DNA from: Singulisphaera sp. GP187
GTDB taxonomy: Bacteria > Planctomycetota > GCA-002687715
Length of the DNA stretch: 32,011 bases
Assembly (NCBI GenBank): GCA_945907755.1
Contig: CAMDTN010000028.1
Span: forward strand, 1-32,011
Direction of reading: 5' to 3'
A program made the position numbers and the translations under genes. Positions 1 to 8,800 of this stretch are shown here, one piece after another. The notes beneath the pieces were generated by a model. That model was not told the origin of the DNA. It saw nothing but the letters and a program-made list of their open reading frames with translations, and ran no database searches. The stretch's first letter is position 1; the number at the start of each line of letters is the position of its first letter.

Positions 1-1
1 T

Positions 2-88
2 GTCACCGACGCGCGCACTTGGATGCTGACGGAGGGGTGGCGCCGGCACGGGCTGATCGGAGTCCACGAACTGCCGAGAACAGGGTGA
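2..88 (+). CDS. possible C-terminal end of a gene cut by the window edge
   Basis: An open frame enters from the left edge and stops at the TGA at 86-88. It encodes 28 residues beginning VTDARTWM and ending HELPRTG. The frame is rich in GCG, CGC and CTG codons like the genes that follow, and an unrelated frame overlaps it. I cannot recognise a family from so short a tail, and it could be chance. If real, it lies on the same strand as the thioesterase that starts 105 nt later. Confidence 0.3.
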   Translation, partial: VTDARTWMLTEGWRRHGLIGVHELPRTG

Positions 89-107
89 AGGAAAACGGCA
101 ATTTCGA

Positions 108-119
108 TTGCGCACTAAT
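108..119 (+). repeat. 12-nt direct repeat, copy 1, next to G-runs
   Basis: TTGCGCACTAAT occurs here and again at 1276-1287. In both places it is followed within about 10 nt by clustered G-runs (129-144 here) and lies upstream of a + strand gene. A 12-mer match alone can arise by chance in 32 kb; the shared G-rich context is what makes it worth marking. Confidence 0.35.
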
Positions 120-178
120 CGTGGTTTTGGGGAGGGGAGGGAGGTTTGCTCGCGAGCGAGCGACCAACGGAGGTGGCG

Positions 179-184
179 TAGGAT
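179..184 (+). promoter_or_regulatory. candidate -10 element for the thioesterase gene
   Basis: TAGGAT within GCGTAGGATGG ends 9 nt before the ATG at 194, which would give a nearly leaderless mRNA. The same GTAGGAT core precedes the POT gene (TAGGAT 1420-1425) and the nuclease gene (31324-31329). I found no convincing -35 box at 16-18 nt. Confidence 0.25.
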
Positions 185-193
185 GGAAGCGCT

Positions 194-607
194 ATGGGGC
201 ACATCAATCGCGAACCGCACGTGGTGAGGAGTTATGAATTGGATTCGTATGGCCACGCCAATAACGCGGCCATCGTGCAGTGGTTCGAGCACGGTCGCAA
301 CAGACTGTTGCAAGACCATGGTTTTGATTACGGCAACATCGAAGCCCACTGGGGCGTGCGCTTTGTACTTGTGTCAAGCAAGGTGGACTACAAACACTCG
401 TTGCGCATGGGGCAGCATGTGGAAATGAGCACCACGGTGGCGCGCATAGGGCGTACTTCCACGACTTTCGCGCAGCAAGTGGACGTCGTTGGTGTCGATG
501 GAGCGCGGACCACTGCCGCCATCTGCGAGAGCGTCATCGTGTGGACCGACCCCAGCATGACCACGCCGCAGCCAGTGCCCGCCGAGTTTCGCCGCCTGTA
601 CGCTTGA
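194..607 (+). CDS. acyl-CoA thioesterase, 4HBT / YbgC-FadM hotdog family
   Basis: A 137-residue single-domain protein, the usual size for a 4-hydroxybenzoyl-CoA thioesterase-type hotdog enzyme that hydrolyses acyl-CoA or acyl-ACP thioesters in the cytosol. The N-terminal stretch has the family's active-site region: a strand, then D17-SYGH21-ANN, then a long helix (QWFEHGRNRLLQ). D17 is the expected catalytic acid. The middle (VDYKHSLRMGQ, then a strand with RIGRTS) is typical of the hotdog sheet. The ATG at 194 has GGAAG 4 nt upstream and a possible -10 box just before that. The gene stands alone and converges on orn. Substrate cannot be told from sequence; FadM-like or YbgC-like activity are the alternatives. 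Confidence 0.85.
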   Translation: MGHINREPHVVRSYELDSYGHANNAAIVQWFEHGRNRLLQDHGFDYGNIEAHWGVRFVLVSSKVDYKHSLRMGQHVEMSTTVARIGRTSTTFAQQVDVVGVDGARTTAAICESVIVWTDPSMTTPQPVPAEFRRLYA

Positions 608-629
608 GAGTTTTTCGCGCGCTGCAACG

Positions 630-648
630 GCTGCTGCGGGGGAGCAGC
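630..648. terminator. hairpin between convergent genes
   Basis: GCTGCT pairs with AGCAGC around a 7-nt G-rich loop in the 72-nt gap between the thioesterase stop and the orn stop. There is no T-run on either side, so it may act only as a weak or Rho-assisted 3' end, or as an mRNA-end stabiliser. Confidence 0.3.
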
Positions 649-679
649 GCGGTGTCAGCGTGGGCGTGGCCGCTATTTC

Positions 680-1234
680 TCAGCGCACCTGTGCGGAAAA
701 CACGTGGTCGCGGTACCAACGCAGCTCGGCCACGGACTCGCGAATGTCTGCAAGGGCTTCGTGTTTGTCTGATTTCTTCGGCGGCGCGCACGCAGCGCCA
801 TACCAGCGTTTGGACAGTTCCTTGATGGTGCTGACATCCACATGGCGATAGTGCAGCCAATCATTCAATTCGGGCATGTGCCGCGCTATGAATGCGCGGT
901 CGTTGTGGATGCTGTTGCCGCACAGCGGTGAAGTGCCTTTCGTCGTGTGCGTCGCCAGAAACTCGAGCGTGCGCTGCTCGGCCTCCGCCACGCTGATATT
1001 GCTGTTGCGGCAACGCTCGATCAGCCCACTGCGCGTGAAATGCTCGCGGCTCCAATCGGAAAGCGTTGCCAACTGGGCTTCGTTCGTGTGCAGCACCAAA
1101 CTCGGGCCTTCCGCCACAAGATCGAGGTTGCCTGTGGTCACAATCGTGGCGATCTCGATGATGTGACAGCGCTCGTAGTTCAGCCCTGTCATTTCAAGGT
1201 CAATCCACACCAGTGGAGCAGTGAAGTCAGCCAT
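680..1234 (-). CDS. orn: oligoribonuclease, DEDDh 3'-5' exonuclease
   Basis: Orn degrades 2-5 nt RNAs, including pGpG from cyclic-di-GMP turnover, to mononucleotides in the cytosol. From the chosen start the protein is 184 residues, the normal size. All five DEDDh residues are visible: D12 and E14 in VWIDLEMTGL, D112 in NSIHNDRAF, and H158 and D163 in KHEALADIRES. An in-frame ATG lies four codons upstream (1246), but the downstream ATG gives the MADF start normal for Orn. The upstream one overlaps a TATGGT -10-like box (1242-1247), so the transcript may be nearly leaderless. Orn is best known in Proteobacteria and Actinobacteria; it is monocistronic here. Confidence 0.95.
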   Translation of the reverse strand: MADFTAPLVWIDLEMTGLNYERCHIIEIATIVTTGNLDLVAEGPSLVLHTNEAQLATLSDWSREHFTRSGLIERCRNSNISVAEAEQRTLEFLATHTTKGTSPLCGNSIHNDRAFIARHMPELNDWLHYRHVDVSTIKELSKRWYGAACAPPKKSDKHEALADIRESVAELRWYRDHVFSAQVR

Positions 1235-1241
1235 CGCGGCG

Positions 1242-1247
1242 ACCATA
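1242..1247 (-). promoter_or_regulatory. candidate -10 element for orn
   Basis: On the - strand this reads GCTATGGT with TG one base before the hexamer (TGCTATGGT), an extended -10 shape. It ends 7 nt before the favoured orn ATG. The similar sequences GCTATGAT and GCTATGCT precede pepA and the membrane protein at 31277. Confidence 0.3.
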
Positions 1248-1275
1248 GCACGCGGGTTTTCGGGCCTCGCGGAGG

Positions 1276-1287
1276 TTGCGCACTAAT
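1276..1287 (+). repeat. 12-nt direct repeat, copy 2, next to G-runs
   Basis: This is the second copy of TTGCGCACTAAT (first at 108-119), immediately followed by the G-run cluster at 1290-1335, in the divergent gap between orn and the POT transporter gene. Confidence 0.35.
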
Positions 1288-1289
1288 GC

Positions 1290-1335
1290 GGGGAGGTGGG
1301 AGGGGCGCGGTGCAGAGCTGGGGAAGTGGCGGGGG
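1290..1335 (+). other. G-run cluster, possible G-quadruplex
   Basis: Five runs of three to five G (1290-1293, 1298-1300, 1302-1305, 1320-1323, 1331-1335) lie on the + strand in the orn-POT intergenic gap. The spacing permits an intramolecular G-quadruplex with one long loop in the DNA, or in a long POT leader RNA. A similar shorter cluster lies at 129-144. Confidence 0.35.
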
Positions 1336-1482
1336 CTCAGCGTGGTGGGCCACGCGGCGATGGCGAACGCGGCGGGCAGACTGCGCAGCGCGGCGGGCAG
1401 ATGGTGGAAGGCGGTCGGGTAGGATCCCGCCCATCATCGCCGGGGCGCGCCGTTCCAACACGCGCTCGGCGGGGGAGCATTC

Positions 1483-3378
1483 ATGAATACTGCGGCGGCA
1501 AGCACTCAACGGACCATTTTCGGCCATCCCACGGGCCTCTTCATGCTCTTCTTCGCCGAGATGTGGGAGCGCTTCTCCTACTACGGCATGCGCGCGCTGC
1601 TTGTGCTGTACATGATCAAAGGCTTCCTGCAGTACGGCGACAAGCAGGCCTATGCGGTTTACGGCGCCTACACCGCGCTGGTCTACGCGACGCCCTTCAT
1701 TGGTGGGATGCTCGCTGACAGGATTCTTGGGCAGCGGCGCGCAGTGGTCATCGGCGGCCTGCTGATGGCTGCGGGCCACGCAGTGATGGCCATCGAAGGT
1801 GTCACTCCGTTCTACATCGCACTGTCGCTCGTAATCTTGGGCAATGGATTCTTCAAACCGAACATTTCCACCATGGTGGGCTCTTTGTATCCAGTGGGCA
1901 GCCCCAAGCGTGACGGCGGATTCACCATCTTCTACATGGGAGTTAATTTGGGCGCGGCGCTCTCGCCACTGCTCTGCGGCTACATCGGTGAAAAGTATGG
2001 CTGGCACTACGGCTTCGGCCTCGCCACCATCGGCATGCTCATCGGCCTGGCCACGTTCATCATGCCCACCCGCATCACGCAGTTGCTGATCGGCGCAGGC
2101 GCACTGCTGACCAGTTGGTCGCTCTACAAGTACAACCCGGGCGGCCCGCAGACTATGGCCGTCAACATGTGCATCGCCGGTGCGCTGCTGCTCTCTGCGG
2201 TGGCCGCGATAGCAGCCCTTTCGCGCGGCGGCTTCCCCAGCGACGTCGGGCAACCCAAGGACACTACGGCAGTGCGCAAATGCACGATTCCAGGCGTCCC
2301 CAACTGGCTTGCCATTCTGCTGGGCACCGCGCTATTGGTCCCGGGCATCGCCTTTGTGCTGCAAGACGGCACGCTCGCCACCAAGCTCCTCTCTGTCTTC
2401 GGCGGCCTCGCCTTCCTCTCCTTGATCGTCACGGCATTCCGCAGCGAAAAGGTCGAGCGGCAGCGTCTCTTCGTTGTGCTGATCCTGATGTTCTTCTCTA
2501 TGACATTCTGGGCGTTCTTCGAGCAAGCCGGCTCTTCACTCAACAACTTCACTGACCGCAATGTAGACATTGTCATCAACGACAAAGAACTGACGGCGGC
2601 GGACATCGGCACCGAAGTGAAGGACGCTCCATTGACGCAGGAATTCTTGGGCGTCGAAGTGGCTGGCAAGCGCTACACGCTGCAGGACATCAGCGCGGCG
2701 GAGAAGGCGCGCGATGATGCAGACCCAGCGACGGTGGGCACCGTTAGCTTCCGTGTGACCGAGGCGCATGTCGGCATGGGCATCGGCGGCGAAGTGCTGA
2801 AAGCATCAGTGTTTCAAGCAGTGAACCCCATGTGCATTCTGATCTTCGGATTGGTGTTGACCATGCTTTGGGGCGTCCTTGCTGCACGCGGGCTGGAACC
2901 CAGTACTCCAATCAAATTCGGATTTGGGCTGTTGCAATTAGGCCTCGGTTTCGGTGCGCTGTGGTATGGCGCAAAGCACGGCGATCGCCACGGCTTTTGC
3001 GGCATGGAGTGGTTGCTGCTTGGCTATCTGCTGCACACCACCGGCGAGTTGTGCATTTCCCCCGTGGGCCTGTCGATGGTCACGAAGCTCTCACCAGCGA
3101 AGATGGTCAGCACGGTCATGGGCGGGTGGTTCTTGTCCATGGCGTTCTCCAGCGACTTGGCCAGCAAGATTGCTCAGCTCACCGCTGTCGGCGGCGGCGA
3201 AGATGGCCCCCAAGTCATCCCACCGCCAACGGAAACCATCGGCATCTACGGTGGCGTTTTCGGGCAAATCGCGCTCTACGCTATGGGCGCCGGCGTTTTA
3301 GTGATGCTGCTGGCTCCGCTGCTCAAGAGCTGGATGCACGAGGACCCCGCCGCGACCAAGAAGGCCGCGGGGCACTAA
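1483..3378 (+). CDS. POT/PTR2-family proton-coupled oligopeptide transporter
   Basis: A 631-residue inner-membrane major facilitator that imports di- or tripeptides with protons. The proton-coupling motif of the family is clear in helix 1: E26-x-x-E29-R30-F-x-Y-Y-G. The second signature (NGFFKPNIS) and third (FYMGVNLGAALSP) follow. The protein is over 100 residues longer than a typical bacterial POT. About 85 polar residues (roughly 350-440) sit between two membrane helices and look like an extracytoplasmic insertion. GGGGGAG precedes the ATG by about 5 nt. Transport of peptides fits the two aminopeptidases encoded at 11252-14537. Specificity for di- versus tripeptides is not readable. Confidence 0.93.
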   Translation: MNTAAASTQRTIFGHPTGLFMLFFAEMWERFSYYGMRALLVLYMIKGFLQYGDKQAYAVYGAYTALVYATPFIGGMLADRILGQRRAVVIGGLLMAAGHAVMAIEGVTPFYIALSLVILGNGFFKPNISTMVGSLYPVGSPKRDGGFTIFYMGVNLGAALSPLLCGYIGEKYGWHYGFGLATIGMLIGLATFIMPTRITQLLIGAGALLTSWSLYKYNPGGPQTMAVNMCIAGALLLSAVAAIAALSRGGFPSDVGQPKDTTAVRKCTIPGVPNWLAILLGTALLVPGIAFVLQDGTLATKLLSVFGGLAFLSLIVTAFRSEKVERQRLFVVLILMFFSMTFWAFFEQAGSSLNNFTDRNVDIVINDKELTAADIGTEVKDAPLTQEFLGVEVAGKRYTLQDISAAEKARDDADPATVGTVSFRVTEAHVGMGIGGEVLKASVFQAVNPMCILIFGLVLTMLWGVLAARGLEPSTPIKFGFGLLQLGLGFGALWYGAKHGDRHGFCGMEWLLLGYLLHTTGELCISPVGLSMVTKLSPAKMVSTVMGGWFLSMAFSSDLASKIAQLTAVGGGEDGPQVIPPPTETIGIYGGVFGQIALYAMGAGVLVMLLAPLLKSWMHEDPAATKKAAGH

Positions 3379-3405
3379 TCCCAAGTACAGCGCTCCCGCC
3401 GGGCG

Positions 3406-3411
3406 TATAGT
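3406..3411 (+). promoter_or_regulatory. candidate -10 box for the seleno-thioredoxin gene
   Basis: TATAGT lies 36 nt before the ATG at 3448, in the 69-nt gap after the POT gene. It matches the -10 consensus at five of six positions, but no good -35 is visible, so read-through from the POT gene is also possible. Confidence 0.3.
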
Positions 3412-3417
3412 GGACGC

Positions 3418-3436
3418 GTCCTGAAACCCACAGGAC
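3418..3436 (+). promoter_or_regulatory. 5' stem-loop just before the ribosome binding site
   Basis: GTCCTG pairs perfectly with CAGGAC around a 7-nt loop (AAACCCA). It ends 2 nt before the GGAG at 3439-3442 that serves the ATG at 3448. If transcription starts after the TATAGT at 3406, this would be the very 5' end of the mRNA, a position that suits mRNA protection or control of initiation. Confidence 0.35.
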
Positions 3437-3447
3437 CCGGAGACACT

Positions 3448-4434
3448 ATGCGCCGTTTCATCTTCTTGTCCGCGCTCTTGCTGCTGGTCGGTGGCCTCGC
3501 CACCGCCCAGATCGAAGCAGGCGCGCGCATGACTCCACCCGAGCTTGAAGGCTTTGCCCAGACGGGCGCGAAGTCCACAGCAGACTTGGCCGGCCGCGCC
3601 GTCCTCTACGAGTTCTTCGCCTTCTGGTGAGGCCCTTGCGCAGGGGCGGTCAGCCACCTGAATGAATTGCAATCGAAACTTGGCGCCGAAGGCCTCACCG
3701 TTATTGCGGTGACCAGCGAAGCCACTGGGCCTACGGAAAAGTGGATCGCCGAAAAGGGCGCGAAGTATGGCTATGCCTACGACAAGGGCGGCAAGTTCAT
3801 GCGCGCTTGTGGCGTTAGCGGTATTCCGCACTCGGTGCTTGTCGATGTCAGCGGCAAGGTCACATTCAGCGGCAGCCCCAGCGCCATCACAGAAGACATG
3901 GTGAAGTCTGCATGCGCAGGCGCCATGACCACACCACTCTGGGAACTGCCCAAGCCGTTCGCCAAAGTGCGCACGGCCATCGCCAAGGGCGAACTCGCGG
4001 CAGCATTGAAAGAAGCGCAAGCGTTGCAGCAAGATGCCACGAACGGCGAGACAGCCACGAAGGTGGCCGATGCTGTGAAGGGCATGGTTGCGGGCGCGCT
4101 CAGCTCCGCCGAAGGCCTTTCCACCGCTGGCGATTTCTTGGGCGCAGAACGCGAATTCCAGCGCTTGCTGAAGGCTGCTAAGGGCATGCCCGAAGAAGCC
4201 TCAGCGCGCGAGAAGCTGACGGAGTTGACCGGCAGCCCCGAAGCCAAGAAAGGCATGAAAGCGCAGAAAACGCTGGAATCCATGACGGCGGAGCCAGTGA
4301 AGACCAAGAAGGACGCCGAGAAGCGCGTTGCCGAACTGGAAGCCTTCATTAAGAAAAACGAAGGCACTTTCGCTGGCAAACAAGCGCTGGAGCAAGCAGA
4401 GAAGTTGAAAGAAGCCTTGAAGAAGGGCGACTGA
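3448..4434 (+). CDS. selenocysteine-containing TlpA/thioredoxin-like protein (UGA at 3628-3630 read as Sec)
   Basis: Read through one in-frame TGA, this is a 328-residue secreted protein. Residues 1-20 are a signal peptide (MRRFIFLS... ending LATAQ). Residues about 30-150 form a TlpA/AhpC-like thioredoxin fold: EFFAFW60-U61-G-P-C64, then the cis-proline loop GIPHSVLVD. Residues about 165-328 are charged helices rich in Ala, Lys and Glu, perhaps TPR-like. U61 occupies the place of the nucleophilic cysteine of WCGPC. Sequence similarity to the fold continues without a break on both sides of the TGA, and a SECIS-like stem-loop follows at 3641-3660. GGAG lies 5 nt before the ATG. Expected role: extracytoplasmic thiol-disulfide or peroxide chemistry. 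A nonsense mutation is the alternative, but the stem-loop and the exact active-site position argue against it. Confidence 0.92.
3641..3660 (+). promoter_or_regulatory. bacterial SECIS element of the seleno-thioredoxin mRNA
   Basis: CAGG pairs with CCTG and GGC with GCC, with one bulged A (3656), giving a 7-bp stem and a GGUCA loop. The GGUC begins at 3648, after 17 nt following the UGA (3631-3647). The E. coli fdhF SECIS bound by SelB also has a GGUC loop, a bulged base in a short stem, and nearly the same distance from its UGA. The element lies within the coding sequence, as bacterial SECIS elements do. Confidence 0.88.
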
Positions 4435-4447
4435 GCGGAAGGTCGAG

Positions 4448-5836
4448 CTATTGCGAAGACGCAGTTCGCCTGAGAACACTGAGCGGCATACCGACGCTGC
4501 GTTCTAGTTCGAGCTGCGTACGCGCGATTTCAAGGCGCGCATCGACTAGGTCTTGCCTTGTCTGGAGCACACGCTGTTGTGTTTCGAGCAGGCTGAGGAC
4601 AGTTGTGTCCCCGAGTTCGTAGGCTCGCTGGGCGAGTGCGGCGCTGGCTTCCGCTTGTGGAAGCACATCGCGTTCGAGGAACAGTGCAGTGCTTCTCGCA
4701 GCGTTGGCTCTATCCAGAGCGGCTCGCACTTGGGCCGCGACTTCGGCGGCGAGCGCCTCCAGTTCCTTTGCCAACGCATCGCGTCGGTACTCTGCTCGAC
4801 TGACCTGAGCTTGGTTCTGATCGAACAGCGGCAGTTCGACACTGCCCGTGATGCCGCCGAGAAAGCCAGCGGAACTCCCACCCTCCGGCCGTTCGGAAGT
4901 AATCCCAACCGCAGCCGCCGGTATTGTTCGGTTGCGTTCGAGTTGAACTCTCGCATTCGCCGTTTCCAGCGCGAGAGTCGCCGACCTCACATCGAGTCGG
5001 AGTTGTTGGCCTCGCGCGACGAGGGCGGAATCCAGCTCGGCGAGAGCATCGGCATCGGGCAGCGAGTCGGTCAGTCTGACCTCCCGCATGTCGATGTTCA
5101 GCGAAAGCAAGCTCGCGAGCCTCTGTTTGTCGGCCTCTTCGCCCTGTGAGTGCCGACGGTATGCCAACTCCGCGTTGAGCACGGCCGCGCGCGCGAGCTC
5201 CTCGTCAGTCCTCGTTGCGACGCCGATTGCTACTTGCCGCTGCACCCCGGCGAGAACCAAGCGCGCGAGGACCATGCCCTGCTCCGCGACGGCACGCGCC
5301 TCGCGCACGGCCACAATCTGGAAATAGGCCGACTTCGTGTCGACGATCAGTTCAGCAGCGAACCGCGACAGGTCGAGGATGCGTTGATTTTGGCTGAGTC
5401 GGGCCACATCTTCGCGCTGTCGAAGCTGCCACAACTCGGCAACGCTTGCGACTAGGTCTACTCCCGCTCGCGTTCTGCCTCCGCCCGACGGAAGCAAGAA
5501 GGCCAAGCTCAAACTTGGATTCTTGAGGAGTCCCGCTTGAACAAAGTCCGCGTGACCTACGCCCAGCTCAAGGAAACCGGCATGAAGGTGACGGTTGTTC
5601 GCGAGCGCGAGCGAGAGCGCTTCGTCGAGGGTGAATCCCCCCGCGAGCACTAGCTCGATCTCGGTAACGCTGAGTGCCGCAAGCGCTGGATCGAACGGGA
5701 ACTCGGTCCCGGTTGTGTCCTGAATCATCGATCGCGCCGCCGCGAAGTCGGCGGAGGGATCTATTACGGTCGCGCAACTCGCCAACGCTACAGCGGTTGT
5801 GCAAAGGCAACACAGTTGAAGGCTACGCAGGAGCAT
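4448..5836 (-). CDS. outer-membrane efflux factor of the TolC/CzcC type
   Basis: A 462-residue protein from the chosen ATG. It has a lipoprotein signal ending in the lipobox LASC, about 21 residues in, and then the long amphipathic, coiled-coil-rich helices of an outer-membrane factor, with typical segments such as LALANNRHL and, in the second half, LPLFDQNQAQVSRAEYRR. It forms the outer-membrane exit channel of a tripartite pump. It is the last gene of the efflux operon and its start overlaps the end of the RND permease gene by 14 nt, which implies translational coupling. An in-frame ATG 18 codons upstream (5890) is possible but would put non-signal residues before the lipoprotein leader. 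The gene converges on the seleno-thioredoxin gene with 13 nt between the stops. Confidence 0.9.
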   Translation of the reverse strand: MLLRSLQLCCLCTTAVALASCATVIDPSADFAAARSMIQDTTGTEFPFDPALAALSVTEIELVLAGGFTLDEALSLALANNRHLHAGFLELGVGHADFVQAGLLKNPSLSLAFLLPSGGGRTRAGVDLVASVAELWQLRQREDVARLSQNQRILDLSRFAAELIVDTKSAYFQIVAVREARAVAEQGMVLARLVLAGVQRQVAIGVATRTDEELARAAVLNAELAYRRHSQGEEADKQRLASLLSLNIDMREVRLTDSLPDADALAELDSALVARGQQLRLDVRSATLALETANARVQLERNRTIPAAAVGITSERPEGGSSAGFLGGITGSVELPLFDQNQAQVSRAEYRRDALAKELEALAAEVAAQVRAALDRANAARSTALFLERDVLPQAEASAALAQRAYELGDTTVLSLLETQQRVLQTRQDLVDARLEIARTQLELERSVGMPLSVLRRTASSQ

Positions 5837-8800
5837 GGACGGTCTCCGTTTCGAGTTGTACGGGTTCAATGCGAAGATCCTGTTTCCCAAAGCGCAGGAA
5901 CAAAGCGGGCACGAGGATCATGTTGAGCAGTGTTGAGGAGAGTAGGCCGAACAAGATCACGATGGCCATCGGCGTCAGGATCTCGTTTCCGGGCGCATCA
6001 CCCCGAAGTGCAAGTGGGACGAGCGCAAGCCCAGCGGCCAGCGCAGTCATGAGAATCGGGGACAAGCGTTCGATCGCGCCGCGTCGAACGGCTTCGTAGA
6101 AGTCATTCACGCCCTCGACTCGTTGAAGGTGTCGGATGTGCGAGACCAGCATGATCCCGTTCCGTGCGGCGATCCCAAATACTGTGATGAAGCCGATGAG
6201 CGACGCGACGGAGAGCGTGCCGCCCGACAAATAAACGCCGAAGAGTCCGCCGATCAGTGCAAGTGGCAAGTTCACCATGATCAGAACCACATCGCGGGCC
6301 GAGCGAAACATGAAATAGAGCAGGCAGGCGATGCCAAGAACGATCAATGCCCCAAGCAGAGCAAGCAGTCGTCCCGTCGACGCAGCGCTCTCGAACTGCC
6401 CTCCATATTCGATGTAGTAACCAGGTGGCAGGCTCACTTGCTCCTGAACTCTCGCGCGAATGTCATCGACGACGCCGCGCAGGTCGCGACCGGACACATT
6501 GCACATCACCACAATCTTGCGCTGCACATTTTCGCGACTGATGAAGTTCGGAGAGCGGTCCTCTCGGATCGTGGCAAGCGCGGACAAGGGAACATTGGAA
6601 CCGCTCGGAGTGCCCACGAGAATCGTGGAGAGAAGCTCTGGGGACAACACACCGACAGCGCCGACCCGTACCACCATGTCGAAAGCATTCATGCCCTCAA
6701 TGATCTGACCGGCAAGGCGTCCGCTTGTCGCCAACTTCAACGCGTCGGCGACATCGCTCACTAGCAAGTCATGCGTGGCGATCGCGGCGCGATCAAACTC
6801 GACCCGCACGGTCGGTACTTGAGCTTGCTGCTCGACCGAGAGGTCAACGACTCCGGGGATGCCCCGCATCAATGTTTCGATCTGCGCCGCCGATGTTCGC
6901 AGGCGGCCAAGATCGTCACCGAAGATTTTCACGGCCACGCTTGCGCGCGTTCCAGAGAGCATGTGGTCGATGCGGTGGCCAATGGGCTGTCCGAACGTTG
7001 CTTGAACGCCGGGGATGCCTGCCAACTCAGCCCGTAGCGCATCGAGCAGATCTTCTTTGCTTCGTCGCGGCTTCCCGAATCTCACGGGTGCGTCCATGTC
7101 GAGTGTGAGGTCGATCTCGCTCGCCTCGACCCCTTGAACATGCTCGTCTTCCTCCGCACGACCGGTGCGTCGTCCAATCGCGACGATTTCGGGGTGCTTC
7201 ATCAACGACTCCTCGACGAGGTGAGCCAAGGCATCGCTCTCGGCCAGCGAGGTGCCCGGTACTGTCACCACGCCGACGACCAAAGCACCCTCGTTGAACT
7301 CGGGCAGAAACCCGCGACCCATCGAGAGGCCTGCCAATACGGCTACGGCGAGCAAGGCCACGCTGGGCAACGCGACCATCCAAGGATGGCGTAGCGCCCA
7401 AGTCAAAGGCTTCTGGTAACCCGACTGCAACAGCCTCACGAGCAACGGCTCGCGCACCTTGCGCACGGTGGCGCTCGTTGGAAGGAGCAGCAAACACAGT
7501 GCGGGCGTCAGGGTGAGCGCCGTGAGCAGCGAAGCTGCCAGCGAGACCGTGAACGCAAGCCCGAGCGGTTGCAGAAGTCTTCCCTCGACGCCGGAGAGAA
7601 AGAACAGGGGCATGAACACGAGCAGGATGATGAAGGTTGCGAGCACAATCGACCCGCGCACCTCGACACTCGCTTCGTAGATGACTGCAATTGCGGAGCG
7701 TCGATGAGCCTCAGGGAGCACGGCGTTTTCTCGCAAGCGCCGCACGACATTTTCCACATCGATGATTGCGTCATCCACGAGCGCGCCGATGGCGATCGCC
7801 ATGCCTCCGAGCGTCATCGTGTTGATGCTCGCTCCGAGCAAGTCCAACGCTAGTACGGAAGTGAGCAGAGAGAGCGGCAGCGCCAAGAGTGTGATGACGC
7901 TTGCTCGCGCGCTCGCTAGGAACGCGAGGACGACGAGCACGACCATGAGCGCGCCCTCGATGAGGGCGGTAGTCGTGTTGGAGATCGAATGGGTGATGAA
8001 GGACGCCTGCCGGAATAGGTCCTTGTTGATGAACATCCCTTCGGGCAGGCCTCCCTGAATCTCGGTCAGGGTCATGTCGAGGCGCTCGGTTAACTCCAGC
8101 GTGTTGGCCCCGGGCTGTTTCTGGATCGCGAGAATCACACCCGGCTCGATGATGGGTTCCCAGTTAGGTCCGCGACGCGATGCGGACCCTGTTCCGCGCT
8201 TGATGGCAGCCCCGATGGTGACGACTCCGAGGTCGGACACTGTGATCGGAACTCCGTCGCGGGTGGCGACCTTCGTTCGCGCGATGTCGTCGAGCGATTG
8301 GATGCGGCCGAGCCCTTCGACGAGTATTTCTTGCGCTCCGGATGTGAGCACTCCAGCCGACACATTCTCGTTCGTTCGCTCTAATGCGCTCACTACATCC
8401 GAGGCGGCCACCGCGTAGCCACGAAGCAGTTCAGGCGAAAGAACCACTTGGTATTGCTTGGTGTCTCCGCCGATCGGCGTCACCTGAGAGACGCCTGCAA
8501 CGGAAAGGAGCCTGCGGCGGACCTGTGTGGTCGCTGTCGTTCGTAGATCGAGTTGGCTATGCCGCTCGGATGTGAGCGACACGAACAGGATCTCACCCAT
8601 GATTGAAGACACCGGCGCGAGCTTGGGAGGCTCGACCTGCGAGGGAAGCGACCCTGTGATCGCGCTCAGTCGCTCGGTCACTGTCTGGCGGGCGCGGTAG
8701 ATGTCGGTGCCCCACTCGAACTCGACCCAGATGACGGCGATACCAACCGCCGTTCCCGAGCGGACTCTGCGCACATCCGCCGCGCCATTCATCGCGGTCT

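Noticed and set aside
148-157. GCTCGCGAGC palindrome near the left edge
   Set aside because: Ten-base GC-rich palindromes are common in DNA of this composition, and nothing around it forms a promoter with it.
1189-2253. 354-codon - strand frame opposite the POT gene
   Set aside because: No domain, and it overlaps orn on the same strand in another frame. The POT signatures on the + strand are decisive.
3628-3630. The TGA as a simple nonsense mutation making a pseudogene
   Set aside because: It falls exactly on the catalytic cysteine position, the downstream frame is intact for 264 codons, and a SECIS-like stem-loop follows at the expected distance. A second gene in the window shows the same arrangement.
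3298-4032. 244-codon - strand frame covering the UGA of the seleno-thioredoxin
   Set aside because: An automatic caller could prefer it because the true gene is broken by UGA. It overlaps the POT gene end, has no recognisable domain, and the + strand has signal peptide, thioredoxin motif and SECIS.
4432-4434. Final TGA of the seleno-thioredoxin as a further Sec codon
   Set aside because: No GGUC stem-loop follows within 40 nt, and the protein ends naturally in a Lys-rich helix right before the convergent gene.
5836-5890. Longer start for the outer-membrane factor
   Set aside because: The extra 18 residues would precede the lipoprotein signal and extend the overlap with the permease gene; the internal ATG gives a proper leader.
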